64,000 nt of DNA. Origin: Bacillota bacterium (GTDB taxonomy: Bacteria > Bacillota > Desulfotomaculia > Desulfotomaculales > Ammonificaceae). Under the pieces are notes generated by a model. The model ran no database searches. It saw only the letters and a program-made list of their open reading frames with translations, and was not told the origin of the DNA. Location: assembly GCA_040755295.1 (NCBI GenBank), contig JBFMBK010000002.1, forward strand, positions 124,001-188,000, given 5' to 3'. The translations under genes were made by a program, and so were the position numbers. This document shows positions 1-9,417 of this stretch, piece by piece (positions within the stretch are counted from its first letter, which is position 1; the number at the start of each line of letters is the position of its first letter).

Positions 1-1553
1 ACTGCGTTGTCCACATATTTTTGAAAAGCGGCCTGCATCCTGAGGTGCCAGGCCGGGCTTATCTCATGCGCCGTTATAAAAACGGCCTGCTCCTCCTCCG
101 TCAGCCCGCGCACGTCCGTTAAGGTTCCGGTGGCATGCACAGCGCTTAGAATCGCTTCCCGTTCGGGTTCCGGGTAATTATTTCGCAGATGGTCCCGAAA
201 AACGCGGTCGACCACCCGAAGCTTCTTCCCGTCCAGAACCGAACGGGAATAACTCAGCGCAAAAGCCGGTTCTATACCGGGGCTTACCCCGGCTATCCCG
301 CTGATTGAACCCGTGGGGGCGATTGTGGTAAGGGTGGCGTTCCTGAGGGGCGTCTTGGGGTAATAGACCGATTGCTCCCAGGCGGGAAAAGGTCCGCGCT
401 CTTCCGCAAGGGTCTTCGAAGCCTCATATGCTTCCCGTCTGATGAAAGACGCGACCTCCTCCGCAAGGGCTAAGGCCTGTTCCGAATCGTAGGGAATTCC
501 CAGACCGTACAGCATATCAGCCCAGCCCATAGCACCCAGGCCGACCTTACGCGTCCGTCTTGTTGCCGCGTCGATCTCCGGCACCGGGAAGTTATTTATC
601 TCTATCACATCGTCAAGAAACCGGACGGCATGGTTGACCACCCTGCGCAACCTTTCCCAGTCAACCTTTTTACCCGACGTCATTGCGAACAGGTTAATCG
701 AACCGAGGGTGCATGATTCGTAAGGAAGCAGCGGTTGCTCCCCACAAGGATTTGTAGCGTCAATCGGTCCGAGAGCCGGTAGAGGGTTGGCGCGGTTAAT
801 CTCGTCGATAAACAACAGCCCGGGTTCGCCGTTGGCGTGAGCAAGACGGCATATCGATCCGAAGACTTGTCGTGCCGGAACAGTGGTATAAACACGCCCG
901 CCGAAGACCAGCGGGATATCGCCGCCCTTTTCCACGGCATCAAAGAATACATCACCCACCGCTACAGATATGTTAAAGTTCCGAAATTCGCCTTCGTGCT
1001 GCTTACAGGTGATAAACTCCAGGATATCCGGATGGTCCACCCTAAGGATACCCATGTTCGCTCCCCGCCGGACCCCTCCCTGTCTTATTTCCTCGGTGGC
1101 CGCGTTAAACACGCGCATAAAGCTCACGGGCCCGGATGCGACCCCCCCTGTTGACTTAACCGGATCTCCTTTAGGCCTCAACCGGGAAAAATTAAAACCG
1201 GTGCCGCCGCCGCTCTTGTGGATTAGCGCAGCCTGTTTCAGGGATTCAAAAATGTCTTCGATGTTGTCCTCGATCGGCAGCACAAAACAGGCGGCAAGCT
1301 GACCGGAACCCCGTCCCGCGTTGATAAGGGTCGGGCTGTTCGGCAAGAAATCAAATTCGGCCATCAATTTAAAGAATCGCTTCAACCATGTATCGGCCGC
1401 GACGCCCTTGCCGAAAAGGCCTTCCGCTTGTGAAACGGTCCCGGCCACCCGCCGGAACATCTGTTCAGGGGTTTCATTAATCATACCCTCAGCATCACGC
1501 CGGAGGTATCGCCCTTCCAAGATAATTTTTTGATTAGCATCCAGTTCGACCAT
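1..1553 (-). CDS. nrdJ: Adenosylcobalamin-dependent (class II) ribonucleoside-diphosphate reductase, C-terminus outside window
   Basis: Makes deoxyribonucleotides from ribonucleotides by a B12-generated thiyl radical, so it needs neither oxygen nor a separate radical subunit. Reading the minus strand gives an open frame from ATG 1553 to the window edge (about 517 residues, starting MVELDANQK). Visible family motifs are [13 protein letters not shown], the redox cysteine in LAACFVLP, and the radical-site NPCGEQ with its Asn, Cys and Glu. The C-terminal cysteine pair lies beyond position 1. A GGGAG Shine-Dalgarno sequence sits 5-9 bases before the ATG, fixing the start. It is preceded by a 600-bp gap full of repeats, so it is probably transcribed alone. 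I looked for a cobalamin riboswitch upstream and did not recognise one. Confidence 0.95.
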   Translation of the reverse strand, partial: MVELDANQKIILEGRYLRRDAEGMINETPEQMFRRVAGTVSQAEGLFGKGVAADTWLKRFFKLMAEFDFLPNSPTLINAGRGSGQLAACFVLPIEDNIEDIFESLKQAALIHKSGGGTGFNFSRLRPKGDPVKSTGGVASGPVSFMRVFNAATEEIRQGGVRRGANMGILRVDHPDILEFITCKQHEGEFRNFNISVAVGDVFFDAVEKGGDIPLVFGGRVYTTVPARQVFGSICRLAHANGEPGLLFIDEINRANPLPALGPIDATNPCGEQPLLPYESCTLGSINLFAMTSGKKVDWERLRRVVNHAVRFLDDVIEINNFPVPEIDAATRRTRKVGLGAMGWADMLYGLGIPYDSEQALALAEEVASFIRREAYEASKTLAEERGPFPAWEQSVYYPKTPLRNATLTTIAPTGSISGIAGVSPGIEPAFALSYSRSVLDGKKLRVVDRVFRDHLRNNYPEPEREAILSAVHATGTLTDVRGLTEEEQAVFITAHEISPAWHLRMQAAFQKYVDNA

Positions 1554-1561
1554 CTGATCTC

Positions 1562-1664
1562 CCTAACCCGGATAAGTCGGAACCAATTTCAACCGCAGAT
1601 GGACACAGGTATACACGGATTAAGATAAATTTATGTCATCCCTAACCCAGACAAGCCGGAACCA
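1562..1664. repeat. Two copies of a ~21-bp dispersed repeat
   Basis: A word starting CCTAACCC and ending CCGGAACC occurs at about 1561-1584 and again at 1641-1664, differing at a few bases. A third copy lies at 57463-57483, between DUF2953 and trpS. Between the two copies here is an imperfect tract of the type GCAGATGGACACAGG. Inferred to be a dispersed intergenic repeat; function unknown. Confidence 0.6.
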
Positions 1665-1687
1665 AAATATTGCACCACAGAGGCAGA

Positions 1688-1815
1688 TCATCAAGTCCGA
1701 AGTCCTATGTCCTGCGTCCTAAGTCCGGAAACAGGGACTGGGGACTTTCGCTTCGTTTCCTCCCGTTCCCGACTCTGAGGACTGGGAACTTTCGACTGAG
1801 GACTTAATTTATGAC
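1688..1815. repeat. Degenerate 7-bp-periodic tract
   Basis: Units AAGTCCT, ATGTCCT, GCGTCCT, AAGTCCG follow each other in exact 7-bp phase. Looser GGACT/GACTGAGG words continue to about 1815. It belongs to the family of heptad tracts seen at about a dozen intergenic places in this window. Confidence 0.6.
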
Positions 1816-2130
1816 TCGCGACTTTTTATCAGTTCCCCTCCGCGTGCTCTGTATCTCTGTGGTTACCCAGCACTTAACTTGTTAATCTTAAGACGTGGCT
1901 TTCTGGTTGCGCATTGCATACAACGTCGCAAAGCAGTTTTAACGTACCGTTGAGTGCTGGGCTTGCCATTCTGTGACTTAGCGTTAAAATCCCTAAATTT
2001 AGTTCCGTTAAGGTATAATACCCTAATCGTACCGTGTTACACAATACAGCTGTATAAAGCCGCCTCAGCTGCCATTGAAAGAAATTTGAAAGCAATCCCG
2101 AATTCCGCACCTTGCAATTGATGAGTGCTG
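1816..2130. other. Gap with no recognised gene
   Basis: Contains a CTCTGTATCTCTGTGG-type low-complexity word near 1845-1865 and otherwise AT-rich sequence. The short open frames here lack a ribosome binding site or a recognisable protein. It probably holds the nrdJ promoter somewhere, but no clear -35/-10 pair was found. Confidence 0.4.
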
Positions 2131-2160
2131 AAAAATAAAAAAAGCAAACATAATGTTTGC
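2131..2160 (-). terminator. Intrinsic terminator after rsgI
   Basis: Reading the minus strand, a perfect stem GCAAACA / TGTTTGC (3-base loop, 2144-2160) is followed directly by a run of seven T and more T-rich sequence. It lies 30 bp beyond the rsgI stop, so it should end the sigI-rsgI transcript. Confidence 0.85.
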
Positions 2161-2189
2161 CGGGTTACGACGCTGGTCTTAGCAAAAAC

Positions 2190-3017
2190 CTATCGTTCGG
2201 GTACCGGAGCGGCGAAAAAAGCCGGGGGCTCTTGTTCTTGTCCCGGTACCCGCAGGGGCTCCCCCTCCGACCGGACCAAGGTGAATCCCTTTTCACCAAC
2301 GAGGGCGGCAACCGTTTGGCTGCCTTCCCGCTCCAGTTTTTTAAGCGGTCCTTCCCGGACAACGTTAATCGGGACATTCAGTCCGCGCCGCTGCACCTCC
2401 CGCAAAAGAAGATACCTTCCGGCCGAAAGACCGTCCTTCTCAGCTTTTTTGCGCGTTCCTGCATCCGCATAAACAGCCACTATTTCGGCCTTTCCCCGCT
2501 GCACCGGGAAAGACCGGGCCACCAGCCGCGACAATGCACTCGCGCTGAGCCTGTCATCCGCCGCGTCTGCTGTTCCGGTTACCAGCAACACACTTTCCGT
2601 ACCCTCTTCCAGGTATCCGGAATCCAGGGCTCTCTTCAATACGGCGGAAATACCGGATTCAAGATGTTTCCCGCGCAGATCCCCCATCGCGACCAGTTCT
2701 TTGCCGGCGGCGTTAAAACCCCGCTGTCCGGTAATAACCATGTCCCGGTCAAGGGAGATTTCGACGCTCGGCTCCATATCCAAAGTCACGTAAGCCCAGG
2801 TGGAAGGCAGAATCATCCGGTATGCACTGAAACTAAGAACTGCAACGGCAATGACGACCGCTGCGGCAAACCACGGCGTTTTCCTTTGCTGCGGTGGATC
2901 GACCGCCGCCTCTTCCCCGACCGATGAGCCCTCGCCGATTTCTCCCTGGCAAAAACCACCGTCACGGGTCAGGATAATTCCACCGCCGTTTTTCTTTTTC
3001 AGTAATATCCCTTGCAT
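2190..3017 (-). CDS. rsgI: RsgI-type membrane anti-sigma factor
   Basis: Holds SigI inactive at the membrane until a signal arrives. The 275-residue protein starts with a short cytoplasmic RsgI-like domain (about residues 1-30, GILLKKKNGGGIILTRDG). It has one membrane helix (about 50-66, FAAAVVIAVAVLSFSAY). The external part begins AYVTLDMEPSVEISLDRD, typical of the RsgI middle domain. It is shorter than B. subtilis RsgI (about 380 residues) and has no added sugar-binding or enzyme domain; the tail is only Gln/Pro/Ala-rich. It lies 18 bp after sigI, the usual two-gene operon. The family call is secure; the signal sensed is unknown. Confidence 0.85.
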   Translation of the reverse strand: MQGILLKKKNGGGIILTRDGGFCQGEIGEGSSVGEEAAVDPPQQRKTPWFAAAVVIAVAVLSFSAYRMILPSTWAYVTLDMEPSVEISLDRDMVITGQRGFNAAGKELVAMGDLRGKHLESGISAVLKRALDSGYLEEGTESVLLVTGTADAADDRLSASALSRLVARSFPVQRGKAEIVAVYADAGTRKKAEKDGLSAGRYLLLREVQRRGLNVPINVVREGPLKKLEREGSQTVAALVGEKGFTLVRSEGEPLRVPGQEQEPPAFFAAPVPER

Positions 3018-3035
3018 TATAGTTCCCGCCTTGAC

Positions 3036-3734
3036 TTAACTTTTCAGGTAAGAGTTAAGGTAAATGAAACGCTCCGGATATCTGAAGATTATTGCGAGTG
3101 CCAGAAGGTATCGACGGTTCTTCTCTATGACCTTGGGGCTTAAACCGGTTTTAAGCGCCACCCTTTTAACCGGAAGCCGCTCCTTCCGTCCCAGCCGTTT
3201 AAACAGATCCTCGTCCTCCGCAAGAGAACGCGCCGCATTTACAAGCGCCATCCTGCTGTCACAGTGCTTCGGCGAAAGATAAACCAGTTGCTCAATGGAT
3301 ATATCGTACTCCGACAACGCATGTTCGTATTCGATTATCTCTTCCGCCCGGTCCTGACTCGTTTTCTCCCAGAGGTATTCCTCCCACGCCGCGCTCAACT
3401 CGTTAAACATTTTCTCCGGGGAACCGTTGTCGCCCAAACTTGCGCTTGTATGCCGTCCTTCTTGCCGGAAGTAATTTGCCAGGCGGCTCTTAATAACCAG
3501 TCTTGCGAAGGCAAGGAACGGTACATTCCGTTCGAAGTCATACCTCGTTACAGCCTCGTCGAAGGCGATAAGACCTATGCTCAGTTCATCATCACGGCCC
3601 CATTCAAGGGTTCGCCGGCAATAAGAATTAACCACCCCGGAAATAAAATTCCGGCATGCCTCGACAATGGCGTTGCGCGCCTCGACATCTCCTTCTTTCG
3701 CACGGGCAAGCAGCCGGAGGGCACTTTCGTCCAT
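3036..3734 (-). CDS. sigI: RNA polymerase sigma factor SigI
   Basis: Alternative sigma factor of the SigI family, linked in other Firmicutes to heat, cell-envelope or polysaccharide responses. Family features are the segment RRTLEWGRDDELSIGLIAFDEA near the N-terminus and the C-terminal DNA-binding part LPVKRVALKTGLSPKVIEKNRRY. The frame is open further upstream (GTG at 3797). I chose ATG 3734 because AAGGGG lies 7-8 bases before it and because SigI proteins normally begin close to this point. This gives 232 residues against 251 in B. subtilis. Followed by rsgI, which should control it. Confidence 0.88.
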   Translation of the reverse strand: MDESALRLLARAKEGDVEARNAIVEACRNFISGVVNSYCRRTLEWGRDDELSIGLIAFDEAVTRYDFERNVPFLAFARLVIKSRLANYFRQEGRHTSASLGDNGSPEKMFNELSAAWEEYLWEKTSQDRAEEIIEYEHALSEYDISIEQLVYLSPKHCDSRMALVNAARSLAEDEDLFKRLGRKERLPVKRVALKTGLSPKVIEKNRRYLLALAIIFRYPERFIYLNSYLKS

Positions 3735-3879
3735 TACATAACCCCTTGCGCCGCACCCTTCAAAGTGCCCTTGTATGTCTATACAAAGCAAAGACACGAT
3801 TTGAAGGGTATTTGACTGTTTGACTATCTATTTAATTTTATCACTAATTTTAAAGGGAAAGTTTAGACACTCATCGTTT

Positions 3880-4485
3880 TTATGGTACTTTTTTTGCTTT
3901 TTGTCGTCCGGTGAATAAGAGAAACAAGCCTAAACCTACGAGGGCTGCTAAAAGGAGCATCGGCTGCAGTTGCCGTGTAACTTTTTCCCACCCCTGCCCG
4001 AAAATCATGCCAAGCGAAAGATAAAGCGCGCTCCAGGGAACGGCAAAGATTGTCGTCAGCACCAGAAAAACACCGATGCGTAAGCCTCCTATGCCCGCAA
4101 TATAGGGAGTAAGATTACTGATCCCGGGTATAAACCGGCCGAAAATCACAAAGCCCGGCGCCGAATGGCTTAAGTATTCCCGTGCTTTTTGCAGGCGTTT
4201 CTCGTTGACCCCCAGTAAGCGTCCGCCATGTTCAAAGACCTTTTCCCCCAATTTGGCGCCTAATATATATGCCAGAAGAGAACCCGCTATAAAACCGATA
4301 GAAGTAGCGACCCAAACCGCCGTGAAAGCCATGTAACCCTCGGCAACCAAAAAACCGGCGACTATTATCATTATACCGCCGGGGAAAAACGGCACACCCA
4401 TAGCTTCTATGAAACTGCTCAAAAGAATGCCCCCCGTACCCAAGGCGGCAAGATAGTTGATAATAAGCTCTTTCAACGTTGCCAC
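3880..4485 (-). CDS. DedA-family membrane protein
   Basis: 201 residues with several hydrophobic helices. It carries the DedA signature region PFFPGGIMIIVAGFLVAEG in the first third and GRFIPGISNLTPYIAG in the middle, with the conserved charged and Gly-Arg positions. DedA proteins are flippase-like membrane proteins needed for lipid recycling and membrane potential homeostasis. The precise substrate cannot be told from sequence. It is separated from pyk by a heptad tract and from sigI by 145 bp, so it is probably a single-gene transcript. Confidence 0.85.
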   Translation of the reverse strand: MATLKELIINYLAALGTGGILLSSFIEAMGVPFFPGGIMIIVAGFLVAEGYMAFTAVWVATSIGFIAGSLLAYILGAKLGEKVFEHGGRLLGVNEKRLQKAREYLSHSAPGFVIFGRFIPGISNLTPYIAGIGGLRIGVFLVLTTIFAVPWSALYLSLGMIFGQGWEKVTRQLQPMLLLAALVGLGLFLLFTGRQKAKKVP

Positions 4486-4502
4486 AAGCCTTCCGCAAAA
4501 AT

Positions 4503-4630
4503 AGAATTCAGAAGCCAGAATCCAGAATTCAGAATAATTCCTTAAAAATCGTCCCTGACTCCTGACTTTTGTCTCCCGATCCCTGGTTTCCTAACTTCTG
4601 CCTTCTGCCTTCTGGCTACTGACTACTCAC
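4503..4630. repeat. Degenerate 7-bp-periodic tract between dedA and pyk
   Basis: Units AGAATTC, AGAAGCC, AGAATCC, AGAATTC, AGAATAA run in 7-bp phase. After a short break come CTGACTC, CTGACTT, TTGTCTC, CCGATCC, CTGGTTT, CCTAACT, TCTGCCT, TCTGCCT, TCTGGCT, ACTGACT, ACTCACT, again in phase. It contains no gene. Confidence 0.8.
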
Positions 4631-4635
4631 TACTA

Positions 4636-6387
4636 TTAAAGCACTCGTGCGACGCCGCTGTATATTACGCCTCTTTGCCCGTCCATCGTTACCACCTGTC
4701 CGTCTCTTAGGATCGCGGTGGCTGATTCGACGCCTACAATAACCGGTAGCCCGAACTCCAGCCCCACTATCGCCGCGTGTGAAGTTAGACCACTGGTTTC
4801 GGTAATAATGCCGGCGCAGCGTTCCATAACCGGGACAAACTCCTTATCGGTAGCGGTTGCCACCATAATGTCCCCCTGCCGTATCCGCTCATCGGCCTCT
4901 TTCGCTGTACGCACCACCCGAACGCTGCCGGTAACCGCCTTCGTACCGATACCAATCCCACGCGCCAGTATGTCGCCCACGGTGTGCACCTTTAAAAGGT
5001 TGGTCGTACCGTGCACACCCACTGGAACTCCAGCCGTAATAACCACCAGGTCCCCGGCGTTGACATACCGCGCGCCAACCGCCGCTGCCACCGCTTCGGA
5101 AATCATTTGGTCGGTGTTTTCGATCCGCCTGACCAGAAGCGGAAGCACCCCCCAGACGACGGTCAACTTCCGTACCACAGTTTCCTGCGGGATGACCGCA
5201 ACCACCGGCGGACGGGGACGGTACTTTGCGACCATCCGCGCAGTATAGCCGGTCTGCGTGGCTGTGATGATCGCCGCGGCCCCCAGGTCATGAGCAGTGG
5301 TGCAGGTTGCAAAACTTATTGCGTCTGTAACCGTATGTTTGGAAAGGGCTTTCTTGCGGCCGAGAATTTCGCTGAAAGATAAAGCCTCTTCCGCACGAGC
5401 CGCAATCCTTGCCATTACGGCCACCGCTTCCAGAGGATAACGCCCAACGGCTGTCTCACCGGAAAGCATGACCGCGTCCGTTCCGTCAAATATCGCGTTG
5501 GCAACGTCACTGGCTTCCGCACGCGTAGGGCTTGGATTGCTTATCATGGATTCCAGCATCTGAGTCGCTGTAATCACAGGCTTGCCTGCACTGTTGGCCT
5601 CCTCGATGATCTTCTTTTGTGCCAGGGGAACCTCTTCGATCGGGATCTCCAGCCCTAGGTCACCCCTTGCTACCATGACCCCGTCGGCAACCTTCAAGAT
5701 CCCGGCAAGGTTCTCCAGCCCCTCCCAGTTCTCAATCTTTGCGATAATCCAGGTGTCGGCCCTCGCCTCTTCCAAAAGCCGCCGTGCTGCGAGCACGTCT
5801 TCGGCTTTCCGGACAAAAGACAGGGCGATGTAATCCGCCTCCTCAGCGATGGCGAACTTAATATCGTCGACGTCCTTTTCGGTAAGTGAGGGAAGGTTGA
5901 CCCTGACTCCCGGAAGATTAACCCCTTTATGCGCGCTTATTACCCCACCGGTTTCCACCCGGCACATAACGCTTTCTTTCTTCGTATCCAGAACCTTTAA
6001 CCTCACCAGCCCATCGGCGACTAGTATTATGTTCCCCAGCCTTACATCATTGACCAGGCCCTGATAATTTACCGGAATGCGGCGCCGCGTGCCCTTGTTG
6101 TTCTCCGGAACCAGTTCCACTTCTTCGCCCGTATTAAGTCTGAGATGTTCCGCGTCAAACTCTCCGAGGCGAATACGCGGGCCCCTTATATCCACCAGGA
6201 AGCCTATGTTCTTACCGATCTTCCCGGCTTCCTCCTTAAAAAGGCGTATCCTGCGGCTGTGCTCGGAACGGGTGCCGTGTGACATATTTACCCGGACAAC
6301 ATTCATCCCGGCCTTTAACATCCCCTGTACCACCTCGGGGTTTTCTGTCACCGGTCCTATGGTACAAACGATTTTGGTATGCCTCAT
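4636..6387 (-). CDS. pyk: Pyruvate kinase with C-terminal PEP-utilising domain
   Basis: Last step of glycolysis: phosphoenolpyruvate plus ADP to pyruvate plus ATP. At 583 residues it is the long Firmicutes form. The catalytic barrel carries MRHTKIVCTIGP at the start, IAKIENWEGL around the catalytic Lys, VMVARGDLGLEIP, and the signature MLESMISNPSPTRAEASDVANA. The final 80-90 residues (TSGLTSHAAIVGLEFGLPVIVG) are the extra PEP-utilising mobile domain seen in Bacillus-type enzymes. It lies downstream of pfkA in the same direction; 86 bp separate the genes and hold a heptad tract. Confidence 0.97.
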   Translation of the reverse strand: MRHTKIVCTIGPVTENPEVVQGMLKAGMNVVRVNMSHGTRSEHSRRIRLFKEEAGKIGKNIGFLVDIRGPRIRLGEFDAEHLRLNTGEEVELVPENNKGTRRRIPVNYQGLVNDVRLGNIILVADGLVRLKVLDTKKESVMCRVETGGVISAHKGVNLPGVRVNLPSLTEKDVDDIKFAIAEEADYIALSFVRKAEDVLAARRLLEEARADTWIIAKIENWEGLENLAGILKVADGVMVARGDLGLEIPIEEVPLAQKKIIEEANSAGKPVITATQMLESMISNPSPTRAEASDVANAIFDGTDAVMLSGETAVGRYPLEAVAVMARIAARAEEALSFSEILGRKKALSKHTVTDAISFATCTTAHDLGAAAIITATQTGYTARMVAKYRPRPPVVAVIPQETVVRKLTVVWGVLPLLVRRIENTDQMISEAVAAAVGARYVNAGDLVVITAGVPVGVHGTTNLLKVHTVGDILARGIGIGTKAVTGSVRVVRTAKEADERIRQGDIMVATATDKEFVPVMERCAGIITETSGLTSHAAIVGLEFGLPVIVGVESATAILRDGQVVTMDGQRGVIYSGVARVL

Positions 6388-6394
6388 AATACCT

Positions 6395-6472
6395 CCATAC
6401 CTCAGTCTTCAGTCCTCAGTCACGAGTCGAGGTTTACGGGTTGAGTCAAGTCCCGGACTCGGGACTTTTACA
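6395..6472. repeat. Degenerate 7-bp-periodic tract between pfkA and pyk
   Basis: Units CCTCAGT, CTTCAGT, CCTCAGT, CACGAGT, CGAGGTT run in 7-bp phase, followed by looser GACTCGG/GACTTTT words. It fills the whole gap between the pfkA stop and the pyk start. Confidence 0.7.
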
Positions 6473-6473
6473 A

Positions 6474-7436
6474 CTATATCGCCAGAACCTCGGCCAGCCG
6501 GCATAGTTCTTTATCAATTTCTTTTTTGGATTCAAACACCTCGGCAAGTTTGCAATGCCCCAACCGACCATCGCGAATGCATACCGCCGTGCACTCCTCA
6601 CCGGCCTCAAGCAGGTCCACCGCCCGCGCGCCCATCATGCTGGCATAAACCCGGTCGATCACAGTGGGCGAACCGCCGCGTTGAATATGCCCGAGGACGG
6701 TAATCTTTGTATCAAAACCGGTACGGGACTTTATTTCACGCGCAACCTCAGCGGCAGAACCGGCACCTTCAGCTACGATGATAATGCTGTGGAGTTTACC
6801 TCTCTTAACCCCCCGAAAAAGACGGCGACAAACAGCGTCGAGGTCAAAAGGTAATTCCGGAATCAGAATCGACTCGGCACCTCCGGCAAGACCGGCGGTA
6901 AGAGCAATAAAACCCGATTGACGCCCCATTACCTCTATCACGAAGGTTCTTTCATGCGAGGTCGCCGTATCGCGGATTTTATTTATCGCACTCACTACAT
7001 TATTTACTGCGGTGTCGAAACCGATGGTGTAGTCGGTTCCCGGAATATCGTTATCGATCGTAGCGGGCACGCACGCCACCGGAAGCGCTGTTTCCTGGTG
7101 AAGGACATGGGCACCTTTGAATGAGCCGTCCCCGCCGATAATAACCAGCCCTTCAATACCTGCCTCCCGGACCGAGGCAAAGGCGTGCGATCTTCCCTCG
7201 GGGGATAAGAACTCCTTCGAGCGCGCCGTTAACAGTATCGTCCCGCCTGTCTGAATGGTGTCGGCCACCGAACCGAGGCTCAACGGGTGGATATCCCCCT
7301 CCACCAGACCGGCAAAGCCCCGCCTTACTCCCATAACCTCGCGACCCTGAAAGAGGCCTTTACGAACCACTGCACGAATCGCCGCGTTCATCCCCGGCGC
7401 GTCGCCGCCGCTGGTTAATAACCCAATCCGGTGCAA
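6474..7436 (-). CDS. pfkA: ATP-dependent 6-phosphofructokinase
   Basis: Phosphorylates fructose 6-phosphate to the 1,6-bisphosphate, the committed step of glycolysis. The 320-residue length matches bacterial PfkA. Visible motifs are LLTSGGDAPGMNA (ATP), VIIGGDGSFKGA, PATIDNDIPGTDYTIGFDTA around the catalytic Asp, and VEVMGR-type VIEVMGRQSG. The Gly after GGD (GGDGS) indicates ATP rather than pyrophosphate as donor, since PPi enzymes carry Asp there. It sits between accA and pyk in the order also found in Bacillus. Confidence 0.96.
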   Translation of the reverse strand: MHRIGLLTSGGDAPGMNAAIRAVVRKGLFQGREVMGVRRGFAGLVEGDIHPLSLGSVADTIQTGGTILLTARSKEFLSPEGRSHAFASVREAGIEGLVIIGGDGSFKGAHVLHQETALPVACVPATIDNDIPGTDYTIGFDTAVNNVVSAINKIRDTATSHERTFVIEVMGRQSGFIALTAGLAGGAESILIPELPFDLDAVCRRLFRGVKRGKLHSIIIVAEGAGSAAEVAREIKSRTGFDTKITVLGHIQRGGSPTVIDRVYASMMGARAVDLLEAGEECTAVCIRDGRLGHCKLAEVFESKKEIDKELCRLAEVLAI

Positions 7437-7555
7437 GCAAATCCCCCCTAAGAAGACGGTTATGGATCAAAGATAATATGACGCCTATGATAAAACCGGC
7501 TTTATGTATTTCCGTTACAAGGGGAAGTGATCGAAAGACTGTCACCAGTTGAAGG

Positions 7556-7578
7556 TGATTAACCTACAACCTTTAACC
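7556..7578. repeat. Short heptad tract at accA stop
   Basis: TTAACCT, ACAACCT, TTAACCG run in 7-bp phase and overlap the last codons of accA. Short, so only suggestive. Confidence 0.4.
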
Positions 7579-8526
7579 GCTTATTGCCCCGACGTTCCTG
7601 AACTTCTCGTAGCGGCGGGCAACAAGTTCTTCGGGAGTCGCCGTACTCAACTCCTTTAGGTTCCGGGCAAGGGCTTCCCGCAACAGGGCGCCGGCGCCTT
7701 CAGGATCCCGGTGAGCCCCTCCCAAGGGTTCAGGGATCACCTCATCGGCGATGCCCAACGCTAAAAGATCCTGCGCGGTAAGCTTCAAGGCTTCTGCAGC
7801 CTCCCGCGCCCGTGCAGGATCCTTCCACAGAATGCTCGCGCACCCTTCGGGGTTGATCACCGAATACACGGCATGCTCCTGCATCAAGATTCTGTCCCCT
7901 ACACCGATGGCCAGCGCTCCGCCGCTTCCCCCTTCACCGATAACTATTACTATTATCGGTATCCGCAGTGTGCTCATACGAAGTAAATTTTGTGCGATCG
8001 CGTTGCATTGGCCCCGTTCTTCGGCGCCGACACCGTAGTGAGCGCCGCGGGTGTCGAGAAAGCTGACCACCGGCCGCCTGAATTTTTCCGCCTGTAGCAT
8101 CAGCCTCTGGGCTTTGCGGAACCCCTCCGGGTGGGCCATTCCAAAGTTCCGATTTACGTTTTCCTTTGTGTCGCGGCCCCTCAGATGCCCCACGACGGTG
8201 ACCGCCGATCCGTCAAACAGGCCGATACCGCCGAGGATTGCCGGGTCATCGCCATAACAGCGGTCACCATGAAGCTCAATAAAATCTTGAAAAAGTATTT
8301 TAACATAGTCTTCCGTATTTGGACGGTCGGGGTGGCGGGCAAGTTGCACCTTTTGCCAGGGGGAAAGGTTAGTGAAGATTGAGCGTTTGAGTTCCTCCGC
8401 GCGTTTCCTCAAGTTGTCTATCTCCCCTGAAAGCTCCAGGCCTTTTTCCTGGCTGAAAGAGGTAAGCTCCGCGATTTTATTCTCCAACTCCATAAGGGGT
8501 TTTTCAAAATCAAGGGCTGTCGGCAA
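7573..8526 (-). CDS. accA: Acetyl-CoA carboxylase carboxyltransferase subunit alpha
   Basis: With AccD forms the carboxyltransferase that moves CO2 from biotin to acetyl-CoA, giving malonyl-CoA for fatty acid synthesis. It has 317 residues with the family N-terminal coiled region and the core motifs ARHPDRPNTEDYV, FIELHGDRCYGDD and GEGGSGGALAIGVGDRILM. The start is TTG 8526, supported by GGGAGG 7-8 bases upstream. It lies inside the last codons of accD (17-bp overlap), a sign of translational coupling that keeps the two subunits equal. Confidence 0.95.
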   Translation of the reverse strand: MPTALDFEKPLMELENKIAELTSFSQEKGLELSGEIDNLRKRAEELKRSIFTNLSPWQKVQLARHPDRPNTEDYVKILFQDFIELHGDRCYGDDPAILGGIGLFDGSAVTVVGHLRGRDTKENVNRNFGMAHPEGFRKAQRLMLQAEKFRRPVVSFLDTRGAHYGVGAEERGQCNAIAQNLLRMSTLRIPIIVIVIGEGGSGGALAIGVGDRILMQEHAVYSVINPEGCASILWKDPARAREAAEALKLTAQDLLALGIADEVIPEPLGGAHRDPEGAGALLREALARNLKELSTATPEELVARRYEKFRNVGAISG

Positions 8527-9367
8527 TATCTTCCCTCCCGTAATGAAGCATAAGGATGCGCGCCAGGGTCTCGCGCATCCTGGCCCTGGGCACTACAATG
8601 TCAATCATACCGCGCTGCAGCATGAACTCCGCCTTCTGGAAGCCTTCGGGGAGTTTCTGTTTTATGGTTTGATCCAACACGCGCGGGCCGGCAAAACCGA
8701 CACGTGCCCCCGGCTCGGCAAGAATGATATCCCCGAGCATCGCAAAACTGGCACTTACGCCGCCGGTGGTAGGGTCGGTCAGGACGGTTACGTAAAGCAG
8801 CCCCGCGGCGTCCAGGCATTTCAGAGCCACAGCGGTTTTAACCATCTGCATCAGCGCAACCATACCTTCCTGCATCCTTGCTCCGCCGGATGCGCTGAAC
8901 ATTATAAACGGCAAACGGCGTTCGGCGGCCCGCTCCGCCGCCCGGGCGATTTTTTCCCCCACGGCGGCTCCCATACTCGCGATTATAAAACGGGAATCCA
9001 TCACTCCTATGACCACCCGGTGTCCGAGAATGGCGCCTTCCCCGGTGACCACCGCTTCCTTCAACGACGTTTTCTGCCTCGCGTCAGCCAGTTTTTCCGG
9101 GTAACCCGGGAAATCCAACGGGTTGTCCGCAACCAGCCCGGATTCATATTCCTTAAAGCTTCCTTCATCAAGGGTGTAACTCAACCTCTCTTCCGCGGTG
9201 AGCCGGAAGTGGTGGTTGCATTTGCCGCAAACGTTGAGGTTCTTGGCAACGTCCTTGTTATAAACGATAATCCCGCAGTCCGGGCATTTTACCCATAACC
9301 CTTCCGGAATATCTTTCTTTTCTTCCTTGTGTACGGTTACGTATTTAGGCTTCTTGAAGAGCTCCAA
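8510..9367 (-). CDS. accD: Acetyl-CoA carboxylase carboxyltransferase subunit beta
   Basis: Partner of AccA in malonyl-CoA formation. The 285-residue protein has the N-terminal zinc ribbon typical of AccD: CPDCGI near residue 33 and CGKCNHHFR near residue 52. The crotonase-like core follows, with FSASGGARMQEGM and LTDPTTGGVSASFAMLGD. It is the first gene of an accD-accA pair. The 350 bp before it hold a heptad tract and probably its promoter. Confidence 0.96.
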   Translation of the reverse strand: MELFKKPKYVTVHKEEKKDIPEGLWVKCPDCGIIVYNKDVAKNLNVCGKCNHHFRLTAEERLSYTLDEGSFKEYESGLVADNPLDFPGYPEKLADARQKTSLKEAVVTGEGAILGHRVVIGVMDSRFIIASMGAAVGEKIARAAERAAERRLPFIMFSASGGARMQEGMVALMQMVKTAVALKCLDAAGLLYVTVLTDPTTGGVSASFAMLGDIILAEPGARVGFAGPRVLDQTIKQKLPEGFQKAEFMLQRGMIDIVVPRARMRETLARILMLHYGREDIADSP

Positions 9368-9417
9368 GACCAGGTTTATCCCCTCCCTTGAATTCGCTGT
9401 TGGCGAATTCTTACGAT

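Noticed and set aside
1554-2190. Cobalamin riboswitch upstream of the B12-dependent nrdJ
   Set aside because: I looked for the B12 box and other conserved stretches on the minus strand and did not find them; the leader is mainly repeat words.
3735-3797. Longer SigI with GTG start at 3797
   Set aside because: The extra 21 residues are not family-like and the inner ATG has a much better ribosome site.
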